Assembly (NCBI GenBank): GCA_948146395.1
Contig: OX411543.1
Location: 66,227,474 to 66,291,473, forward strand
Direction of reading: 5' to 3'
DNA: 64,000 bases
Origin: Fragum whitleyi
Lineage: Eukaryota; Mollusca; Bivalvia; Cardiida; Cardiidae
Below the pieces are notes generated by a model. That model saw only the letters and a list, made by a program, of their open reading frames with translations. It was not told the origin of the DNA and searched no databases. This document shows, piece after piece, positions 40,101 to 52,100 of the stretch (the stretch's first letter is position 1; the number at the start of each line of letters is the position of its first letter). The position numbers and the translations under genes are program-made.

Positions 40101-43100
40101 AGCTGTGGCAAGTTATGAACTTAATGTATGTATAAAGGAAACGTGTCTTATCCAGGAAAACCTGCCTAAATGACAATATAATTGAACATAGACTTAAACT
40201 TGAATTTTTCAAGAATGTGAAGTTTATTTTTCATCATACAAGAAAAAGTAAAGAGTTTCCAAAGTAAAAAAAAAAATCCATAGCATAAGATTATTTTTAC
40301 AGTTAACAACATCGTGAAATTGACACTCATTCCGATCAAAATAATTCTAAATCATTCACTCAGCGCTCTATTCATTCATTAATTCCAGAAACTCAGTGAA
40401 ATCGATTTAAAACGCCCCAATAATTTTAAGCAACATTTCGAAATCGTTAAAGGCGATCAACGTTTAATTCAAATCGATCGATGTATTCTATGATTTTATT
40501 GGCTGGCGTGTCTTTCAAAGTGTCTGATTGGTCTACAAAGACACACATACAAAAAATAATGTATGTTTTATCAAAGGGAGGTAAAATGCACCGCTGATTT
40601 TGTTCATCCTGAACAAAATTAGCGGTACTGAGTTACCTCCCTTTAATTTCACACAAAACACACTCCACACACTCATTCAATTTCATTCAAAATTAATTCC
40701 AAAATCAATCACCTTGCCAATTTTACGATGTTGTTAACTGTACCTGTTTCTGTAATAATTTCCCTAAACACCGAATGTTCATGTACTGAAGGCAATAAAA
40801 AATGATAACAAGGTGCCAAATTGTCACTAAATACGCCTGTCACACTGCGGAGTATTAACTTGGGGTTTGAATAGAACTGAGGTTATTTTGAATGAATATT
40901 TTTTGTCATGTTTTGTGTAGAGAGACAGATGGACAAAGGTAAGAGGTATGATTCTAGTATGAAAAACAACAATGGGCAATAACTCAAAAAATAGGCCAGG
41001 TAGAATTATGGTTCTTGTACACTGCACTCCCCCTTGATGACACCTATACACCCATGAAGTTTCATGATCCTAGCTATTATACTTTTACAGATATACTCCG
41101 GACAAGATTCAAGTCTGAAAAACAACAAAGGGCAATAACTAATAAATAGGTCAGGTAGAGTTATGGTTCTTGTACACTGCACTCCCCCTTGGTGAGATCT
41201 ATACACCCATGCAGTTTCATGATCCTAGCTATTTTACTTTTAGAGATATACTCCGGACAAGATTCAAGTATGAAAAACAACAAAGGGCAATAACTCAAAA
41301 AATAGGCCAGGTAGAGTTATGGTTCTTGTGCACCGCACTCCCCCTTGGTGAGATCTATACACCCATGAAGTTTCATGATCCTAGCTATTACAATTTTAGA
41401 GATATACTCCGGACAAGATTCAAGCCTGAAAACAACAAAGGGCAATAACTCAAAAATAGGCCAGGTAGAGTTATGGTTCTTGTGCACTGCATTCTCCCTT
41501 GGAGAGATCTATAATCCATGAAGTTTCATGATCCTAGCTATTATACTTTAAGAGATATACTCCGGACAAGATTCAAGTCGGAAAAACAACAAAGGGCAAT
41601 AACTCAAAAATAGGCCAGGTAGAGTTATGGTTCTTGTGTACTGCACCCCCCCCCCCCCTTGGTATGATCTATACACTCATGAAGTTTCATGATCCTAGCT
41701 ATTATACTTTAAGAGATATGCTCCGGACAAGATTCAAGTATGAAAAACAACAAAGGGCAATGCACTCCCCCTTGGAGAGATCTATACACCCATGAAGTTT
41801 CATGATCCTAGCTATTATACTTTAAGAGATATACTCCGGACAAGATTCAAGTCTGAAAAACAACAAAGGGCAATAACTTAAAAAAATAGGCCAGGTAGAG
41901 TTATGGTTCTTGTGCACTGCACTCCCCTTCGGAGAGATCTATACACCCATGAAGTTTCATGATCTTAGCTTTTATATTTTTAGAGATATACTCCGGACAT
42001 GATTCAAGTCTGAAAAACAACAAAAGGCAATATTTCAAAGAATAGGTCAGGTAGAATTATGGTTATTGTACACTGCACTCCCCCTTGGTGAGATCTATAC
42101 ACCCATGCAGTTTCATGATCCTAGCTATTATACTTTTAGAGATATACTCCGGACAAGATTCAAGTCTGAAAAACAACAAAGGGCAATAACTAAAAGAATT
42201 AGGCCAGGTAGAGTTATGGTTCTTGTGTACTGCACTCCCCCTTGTAGAGATCTATACACCCATGAAGTTTCATGATCCTAGCTATTATACTTTTAGAGAT
42301 ATACTCCGGATAAGATTCTAGTATGAAAAACAACAAAGGACGAGAACTAAAAAAAAAGGGCCAGGTAGAGTGATGGTTCTTCAGCACTGCACTCCCCCTT
42401 GGTGAGATCTATACACCAATGAAGTTTCATGATCCTAGCTATTATACTTTAAGAGATATACTCCGGACAAGATTCAAGTCTGAAAAACAACAAAGGGCAA
42501 TAACTCAAAAAATAGGCCAGGTAGAGTTATGGTTCTTGTGCACTGCACTTTGTAATGATGAGAAAAATATAATTGCCAAGTTTGAAGTCCATCGGACTTC
42601 AAGTGACAGAGTTATGCTCCCGACAAAGAAGTGGACGACGCCGGACGCCCGGACGCCCGGAAACCCGGACGCCGGACGCCAAGGGTGATCCCATAATACG
42701 TCCCGTCTTCGACGGGCGCATCAAAAGGGTAAATTGCCTGAAACAACGAATTTACTTTCTTTCTCTCGATGTTTTCTGTTATCGGACTGCATCCACTTCT
42801 TTATCCGGAGCAAGTATGTCACCTTTTGTCTGATTGATTTGAAACAGAACCGATTATTGAGTGCAGTGCACAAGAACAGTAAGCTTGCCTTTTTTTAATT
42901 TTAGAGTTATTTCCCCTCGTTATTTTCGTACTTGGACGTGTGAACAAACTAGCAGTTTGTTTGAATGGGATTTTTACACTGCTTTTTAAAAAATAAATCT
43001 AACAGTTATATCACTGTGGCTTGAGCACCTTACAATGGATTCCTGGTATTCCTAACGCCAGTTCTACCATTTCATCCTATCCAAGCCTTCAGCTGCTATC

Positions 43101-46100
43101 CAAACAAACCAGCACTGCGACGGGCGTATCTTACTTATTTGCTAACTTGTTTTAAATTCACACATTCAATTTAAAAGTTAATAGAAATAATCGAATAAAT
43201 AGATGGATATAAAATACTACTTTCAGGGCTTATTTTGCTTACTGCTGTTAGCTTGGATATTTGTCCCGGTCTACATTTCCAGTGGGGTAGGTTGTAATTA
43301 CATGTATCATTGGTCTTGATTTCCTTACTAGATCATAGTACTTGATTCGTTATGAACAATACGACATACAATGTAATTATTAATAGATGGTTCTAAATTC
43401 AAACTTATTATAAACAGTTATTTCGTGTTACAACAACTACAACAACAATGATATTAACAACAGCAGCGGCTTGAACAACAACAACAACAACAACAACAAC
43501 AAAATAGTGCGTCATTTCGACGTTATTTACGCAGCAACGTAAACATATCATCGGTATGCTACATATAGGCTAATCATTACGTTCTTTATGACAAGATTTT
43601 TAGGTGATTTTTTAACAAATTATATCTTACTTTTACGTAACAACTCGAGATAACCCAACAACAAGAACTTCAACAAAAAATAATTTCTGAAATAGCTATG
43701 TCCTGCGGAATGCGCCTCAGCTTAGATGGTGTAAAAAGTATGAAATATCCGAAAGCACAGTAAACTGTTTCTGTAATCTAGGCGTTTCTTATTCTGGCTT
43801 TTAACGTACAAAAAAAAAACGTAAAAAATTGTGAGAAAAAGAATCTTTTACTCTAATTTGATGTGAACGCACAATAAAGTTGATTACTTGAGAAAAAGTA
43901 TCTGTCATGATATTTTGTTTGTGACAAGCTGCTCTTAACCTCCCCTGGAATAGAGAAGTAATAATAATTTCTAAGGTTCGCTGAATAACACTTCTGTTCG
44001 AGACTCGGTAAAAGATCAGCTTGCCCCAAACAAAATCTTATGACCGACCCTATATATCCACTATATACGACAGGTGTTCACACTGCCAGGCTATCTGAAG
44101 AAGCGGTTTGGCGGCCAGCGACTGCAAGTCTACATGTCAGTACTGGCTCTCCTCATATCTGTGTTTACAAAGATAACGGTAAGTTTATATGTGACCCTAC
44201 AGTAAGTTCATATGTGGCCAAACAGTGCCTTTATATGTGACCCTACAGTACCTTTATATGTGACCAGACAGTAAGTATATATGTGACCCTACAGTACCTC
44301 TATATGTGACCCTACAGTAAGTTTATATGTGGCCATACAGTACCTTTATATGTGACCCTACTGTAAGTTTATATGTGACCCTATAGTACCTTTATATATG
44401 ACCCTACAGTAAGTTTATATGTGACCATACACTACCTTTATATGTGACCCTACAGTACCTCTATATGTGACCCTACAGGAAGTTTATATGTGACCATACA
44501 GTACCTTTATATGTGACCCTAAAGTAAGTTTATATGTGACAATACATTATCTTTATATGTGACCACACAGTAAGTTCATATGTGACCTTACAGTACCTTT
44601 ATATGTGACCATACAGTAAGTTTATATGTGACCATACATAACCTTTATATGTGACCACACAGTAAGTTTATATGGGACCCTACTGTACCTTTATATGTGA
44701 CCCTACAGTATGTTTATATGGGACCCGATAAGGGATTACCGACTTCAACTTGACACCAGTCGAATTATCGTCACTACGAGTATAAAATATCTCGCTATTT
44801 GAACCATTTCAAAAAAGGTTTCAACAATTGGAAGTGTCTTTTGTGTTTTAGTATAGATTGATTAATCTACCTTCATGCATAAGAATGACTCAAACCCGGC
44901 CTTTGGTTAACCTCCACTGGAACCAATCTCTTTTTTCAAATTTTGAAGTTTTTAAGGATGGTCCTTGATTGGTTATAATTATTAGAATTTTCTGCCGATT
45001 TAAATTGGCGAAGACATTTTAATAGCAGCATTGAAGTCACACGATCCTTCGATCGTTTAGAACAACAACAACAATAAAACCAACAAAAACAACAGAAATA
45101 TATGTTTGGCGAGTACCTATCATCAAACGACAAAGATGAATTTGCGTGTAAAAAGACTTATCTACATTTATAGACTCTTATTTCAAGCAAAATCGTTGCT
45201 AAAGGAGAATAATTTTGCTGTGATGAATGGGGGTGAATTTCGAGTAGACCAACACAAATCGTATTATTGAAAAGAAAAGTGAAAGTTTTTTTTTTAAAAA
45301 AAATGATTAACGTGATGTGCATTTTAATTTGTTCAATCAAGGTGGGTAAAATAAACGAGAAAGTAATTCCTTTACCGATAGCCGACATAATTACCATAAA
45401 CACAGCTTCATTCAAACTGTATTTTCTGTTTTCTTGTCTCCAGATGTGAACATGTAGTTTCAAGGTAAATGTCAAACTCAAAGGTCAAACTCGCGGTGAC
45501 TCTATCATGTTCGTTCCAGAACTAAGACAAAATGTGTAGAAGCTGAAAGGCAAATTTCAAATAGTGAACATAGATAGTTTTCTTTTTTGTACCACAATCT
45601 TTCAGATTAATTGTTTCATTAAATTTATAAAACACTATCACTTAGTCTTTACGGTGACGGTAGAAAAGCGCCACAAATCTTTATGAGATTATTGAAGTAC
45701 AAATGATATTTTTAGCAATGACTTTGATATCAGCCAAGATAATCCGAGCCATGCGCAAAATTTCCTACCCAATATGTCACTGAATAAAATAGCATTTACG
45801 CATGCGTTTACAATACTGCTAATCAGTCTAATTTCGTATCGATCAATATTCGCGGTTCAGAATTTGAGAAATGTTTAGGCGAGTTCTTTAGGAGAGTTAG
45901 ATATTTTAAGTAACTGCGGACACATAGAGGGCCATTTTAGATCCAAATTTTAAATTGTCTGCAAATCATGCCTAATGCGATAAAACTGAACGTTGAAGTA
46001 CCCACTTTCATACTTCGGTCATGTAAAGGAATTTCATAACGTAGAGTTGACGTCATGACGTCATCAAGGGGCCGACCCCTTTTTTAGGGAGCAAAATCAG

Positions 46101-49100
46101 TAATTGTTCATTTTTTCGGAAATAATAGACCGATTTTCTTCCCAAAAACGTCATTTGCTTCGTACAAGGACGCCTGATGTTATGTTTTGATTGATATGAA
46201 GATATAAGTGTAAGAAATACAATAAAGTGAAACGTATTAAATGTTAATGCCTTCTGCGTTGCTGTTTTCGAGTATAGTCACTGGAAATATTGCATTTTTT
46301 TCTCGAAAATTTGTCCGGTGACCTATGCTGAAATTTAGATATGTTGTTGTCAAACCATTCCTCTGAAGAAATTGGAAATAAAAACCATGTCTCTTCGGGT
46401 TAGATTTTTTGTAAAATTCGATTCCGCGAAGATATCACAAATCAAAGGATATTTCAACGTCGCGTCAAATGTTCACAAAATCTGTCTTTTTAAATGGATA
46501 AAACTGAAGAGAATTTTTGCATTTCTTAAAATCACATTCAGATTTAATACTTTTGAATCCTATATTTTACGATAAAGCTTAATTTCAAATAGTTTAGAAT
46601 ACGTTATTGCACGGAGATTGGCGCCAAATAAGCATAGTGCCGATGGTTTTGGTGCGACGTCGAATTCGACCAAAACTGTTCCAACAACTTCACAAAATCG
46701 AATTTAATAAAAATTCTAACCCGAAGACGTATCATTTTCATTTGATTAATACAAAACATATTCTTTTAAACTTTTCTCATAAACAGGCTGACATATTTGC
46801 TGATGCCATTTTTATACAACAAGCTGTTGGATGGAATATCTATGTTGGTATTGTGACACTTCTGGTCATAACCACAATCTATACAGTAACAGGTAACATA
46901 TCTGCAATAAAAAAAAATATAACGCGTTATCCAACTACAAATTAGTACGTCAAAAATCTGTAGGTTGATACCTATTTTACGATCACAACAACAACAACAA
47001 AACAATATGGAGGTTTTGCTTAAGTCTTGGCTTGGTCGTCGTAGTGCTATCAATTTGAAATATTGCGAGTTCTCTGGTATTACAGTTAAAAACATCATGG
47101 AATTGACATACATGTCGATCAAAACTTTTCCAAATTACTCGCTCAGTGCTCCATTGATTCATTTCAAACACCCATTCAAAATGCCCCAAACTCATTGGAA
47201 AAGATAGAATCAACAACACCATTCAAAATAAAAACAGCTAGAAATAATCGCTCTTTCCGTGATAAAATTGGAATTGAAAGCGTCTGATATATTCTTGAAG
47301 AAATAGGAAGCTATTTATAGAACTTGTTTGCATATTTTATTAAAGGGAGGTAATAAATATCTCTAAATTTGATCAGGATTCATTCACTCAAAACTCGCTC
47401 ATCACACTCATTCAATTTCCAAGAGAATTCAAAAAATCATTCACCATGACAATTTAACTGAACAACATGCATTCACTTGAAACTTCTCATATTCGCTATC
47501 ATAAGAGCAAGGCATCTTATTAAAGCCCCGGTCTTCGTTTAGAGTAAAAACATCGCCCCTTTCGTGAATATTCTTTGAATATTTTTTCTTGATATTAACT
47601 AATGAAAGATGTTTCATAAAGAATACAAATCAATCGCCAAACGGGGACTTTTTCGTGATACATATATCTGCCGTAAAAAGTAAAATATGAAAATGCGTTT
47701 TTGTTCACATGAAATACGCCCACGTGCAGGAGCTGTAAAGGAGGTGTATTCAAATTGGAGTCCGAAATGTTGTGGGTCATAGATTTTTATCAAGTTTTTG
47801 CCTAAATTTATATCATCTCGTCATAATCATTTGCATTACCGAATATTGGAATGACAAATTCAAGCTTATCTTTGAGAATATACGTCTAGTTTTTTGTGTA
47901 CAAAGTCGTATAAAACCATTGTCTTACGTTTGAAATGTTCACGAACTCAGACGGGGGCTTTAAGGGGATACACGCTTTATGCATTTTGTGCAAATTACAC
48001 GTGTAAATAAAACATGCCAAGAAAGATATAGTTTATGATTGAATTGAAAGACGCTGTGGAACATTCTGAGCGAAGAGTGATTGATGTGAATGGTGTGAAT
48101 GAACTGTTGGTCAGGTTAACTAGTTTATTCACTAAAATAAAGATTCCTTTATTTTACAGGTGGTCTAAAAGCGGTGATATACACGGACACATTACAGACC
48201 GTGATTATGGTCGTTGGTGCCTTTATCCTTATGGGCATTAGTGAGTAACATAGGCTAAAGGTCGAACGTAAAGCATTAAAATTTAATTCTAGTTTTGCCA
48301 ATCAAGATTCCTGCATTCTGGTTGGATTTTACATGAGTTTTATTTGTGATTGACAATAGTTTTGAGCAAATAGTTTTATTTGTTATTGTAAACTATTTTG
48401 AGCAAACAGCTATCTTGTAAGCTTTCGCGAAAAGGAGTTCAATTAAGATTCCTATCGTATAATGATAAATTCTTATGCTTTCGTTTCATCATATTAAATA
48501 ATAAGTTATAAAGTCATTATTTATTGATTTCATACAGTTATAAAACTAAAAAAACTAATAACACTCGTGTATTTATCCGCTTTGCGTATTCATTCAGTGT
48601 GACTAGGTTTTTAATTGCATACCTCAAAGTAATTATCAAATACTCTCTTAGTCTCTTAGATGTATGGCTAATAAGAAAATCAGATCCCGGCTTAATAAAA
48701 ACTAAATAATTAAATAGATGTTGACAACGTCTGAGTCGGCTATGTTGGGCCGCAGGTTATAGGTTAAAGGTCAGAGGGCAATAGAGACAATACATTTTCG
48801 AAAAATTCCATATATTTTTTTAAATCGTACAAGATGTATGCCTACATTGCCGATTGTATTTGATTCGGATAATATCGAGCACTTAAAAATTAGTCCATAT
48901 TCGTGTATAATTATGTAAATAAAGGTAATAAGTAGTATTGCAAGAAATAAAGTACTTGTTAAAACCAATGTAACAAATTCATCACTTTAGGAATTTGGTA
49001 AAACTTCAAGCGCAAACTTTAATTTTAAATGGTATATAATTCTTAGGTTTTGCAAAGGTAAATGGTCTCAACAAACTGTATCTTGAGTACCCACTAGCTG

Positions 49101-52100
49101 TCCCATCACAACTGGTCAACGGTTCGAGTTGTGGCAAACCCACGGACCAGGCATTTCATCTTTTGAGACCTGCAGATGCCGGCGATCTACCCTGGCCCGG
49201 CAATGTGTTTGGAATCACCATTCTTAGTGCATGGTACTTCTGCTCAGATCAGGTATATCAAGGAACCTAAGTTGACAGAACTTTTTGCCAGACCCTTTTT
49301 GCTCAAAATATTATTTGTTAAAGTATGTATCATGTAAATAAATGATATCAATAAAATATTTTAACTAAATTTATCTCACTGTTTGTGTGGCTCTACACCT
49401 TCTCTTTCAAGGGTGCAGACCTGACGGATAACCTTGTTATACGAATGTCTACATGTGTCCTTTAAAAATGACGTCATTCGAGCCGTCGTCTTTACGCACT
49501 CTTACCCAATATTGATTTCACTCTTATAATCATACTGTCCGGATATTTCTGTATTATAAAACTTCCTTTGTAACTCAGAGCTGAGAATGTACTGAAAAAT
49601 TAAGTCGAAGTTCAGATTTATGATGGCAATCATTTTTTAACACAGTCCACAAATCGCATTTATCCTATTCATTTGGTTGTCGCCTTCTGTGCGTAAAAAT
49701 TTCAAAGTCCTAGATACGCCCATGCTCATGTTTCTTTTCCACACTAAGTTAATGATAGCATGTTAAAAAAAAAATTGTTACATACTATTTATGATTGACT
49801 CTAGGTCCTGGTTCAAAGATCTCTTGCTGCCAAGAACATGTTACATGTGAAAGGAGGATCAATTCTAGCTGCATACTTGAAGATTTTACCATTATTTACA
49901 ACAGTATTTCCTGGAATGATCAGTCGCGTTCTTTTTACTGGTAAGCTTAACATTTCCTTTTCTTTAAAAGATGGATACTTCCAAGTGCAAGATATGTTAA
50001 ATATTGTTGATATGTTTGGTGTCATAAGGTAATCAAAATTTCAAAGGCATGACTACAGATGAATGAATTCTTTTTAGTTTGAAGCAGTTGAAAAATAGTC
50101 ATGTATGTAACAACATTATCATATTAGACATAGTTCTTTTTTCATTTGTGACGTCACAATATTTTTTTCAAGAATAAATTGATTTGGGCTAGTGTGGACC
50201 TACATGTAATTATTTTACATCGATCGGGCTACAATTTATATCAAATTAGATTAACCTATCTGTATTCTGCTTCCTGGAAAAATTACCAATTCTTGACCCG
50301 AATGTGTGTGCCAACCAAAGAACCAAGAAGCGAAAGCCGCTCCCGAGAATCGAACCCTGAACCTCTCAGAACCGATGCTTTACCTCTAGACTGCGGACAC
50401 CACACAATGAATTACGCGTCGGACAAATTAGATGAGCTATCATTACTTCGATTTTATTGAGAATGTGAAATAAAAAAAGGGGAAATTGAAAGCGAGTATC
50501 CCTTGTTCGATAACATTCTGAAATTATATTTTAAATTTCATTTCTCTAGATCAGGTGGCTTGTGTTGATCCAGATGTGTGCAAGACAGTGTGTGATAACT
50601 CTGCAGGGTGTACCAATATAGCCTATCCAAAACTTGTTGTGGAATTGATGCCTATAGGTACGGGTTGTCTTCTTAAAACGTGTTGCAAGCTCATATTCTG
50701 CATTATTATTCACCTCGTTAGGGCGTGTCTAAGCCTTTGCTAGTTTTCTTATCAATTTATTTGGTTCTTTTAAAAATGAGTCGGCAAGGATCGTTAACGC
50801 GGGTAAATAACTATATCCAGAACCCTAAAGGAGGGCTAAGAAAATGTGAAAATAATTCATCATTAGGTGAATAAAACCTCGTAACTTCCACTTGTCCACG
50901 CCAGCGTTATAAGAGTTCTATTACAGACCGACGAATTATCGTTTCATGTTTATCATGTTTTTTATTCATAAAAGCGGGTAAATATATATAAAGCTGATTT
51001 ACCTTAAACTTAAATGCAACGATCCGTAATTTAGGATCCGACCTGCCAGGACAAAAATCATTGACGATATCATCATTTTCAAAATATGCACATTTCAAGT
51101 TTTGTTTGTTTGTTTGGTTGGGTTTTACGCCGCTTTCAACAACTTCGCGGTTATATCGCAGCGACCTAACAATGGATTCCTGGTATTTCTTTCACCTGTT
51201 CTACCATTCCATCCTTTCCTAGCCTCCGACTGCTATCTCACATAGGTTTACGATTATCTACCCATTGGTGAGAGACAAACGTCGGAAAGGATATTAGCCG
51301 CCACCGGGGGTCGAAACCGCGACTTCCGGATTGGATTTTTTATGCCTAACCAACTGCGCTATGGTTGCGGCCCTATTTCAAGTTTTAAAGCATGTTATAA
51401 TCAACGATTTTTCCCCTGGCAGAGCGAAGCCAAAGTAACGTTCGATGCACGTAATGTTAAGGTTACTTAGCCTTTATTATCCCCCACAGTTTTCGGTGAG
51501 GGGATATAGTAATGGTCTCCGTCCGTCATTCCGTCATTCCGTCATTCTGTCATTCCGTCATTCCGAGGTTCCGTCACTTAACTTGTCCGGAGCATATCTC
51601 CTAAAGTATTTTAGCTATCAACTTGAAACTTAATGGGTGGATAGATCTTATGGAGGAAAAGTGCATTGCATAAGAACTACAACTCTTGCTTGCATAATTT
51701 TGGAGTTTTGTCCTCTGTTATTTTTAATACTTAGATTTTGTCCGGAGCATATCTCCTGAAGTACTTTAGCTATCAACTTGAAACTTTATTGGTGGTTAGA
51801 TCTCATGGAGGAGAAGTGCAGTGCAAAAGAACTACAACTCTTGCTTGCATAATTTTGGAGTTGTTGCCCTTTATTATTTTCAATACTTAGATTTTGTCTG
51901 GAGCATATCTCCTAAAGTATAATAGCTATCAACTTGAAACTTTATGGGTGGATAGATCTCATAGAGGAGAAGTGCAGTGCACAAGAACTGCAACTCTTGC
52001 TTGCATAATTTTTGAGTAGTTGTCCTTTGTTATTTTAAAGACTTAGATTTTGTAAGGGGTTAATCTCTTAAAGTACAATAGAATCCTTAATCTATAAGGC

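Noticed and set aside
40960..42730. Array E as a CRISPR-like array
   Set aside because: Units are about 156 bp and fully repetitive with no unique spacers, inside a eukaryotic intron.
41170..42833. Several 70-92-codon ORFs with repeated [16 protein letters not shown] text
   Set aside because: Translations of successive 156-bp monomers of array E; they follow the DNA repeat and have stops in most units.
44179..44730. 23-bp array as a CRISPR or coding repeat
   Set aside because: No spacers, and every frame is closed by stops; it is a minisatellite in intron 5.
46607..46945. 112-codon ORF overlapping SLC5 exon 6
   Set aside because: Only 46787-46892 is exon; the rest reads through the flanking introns.
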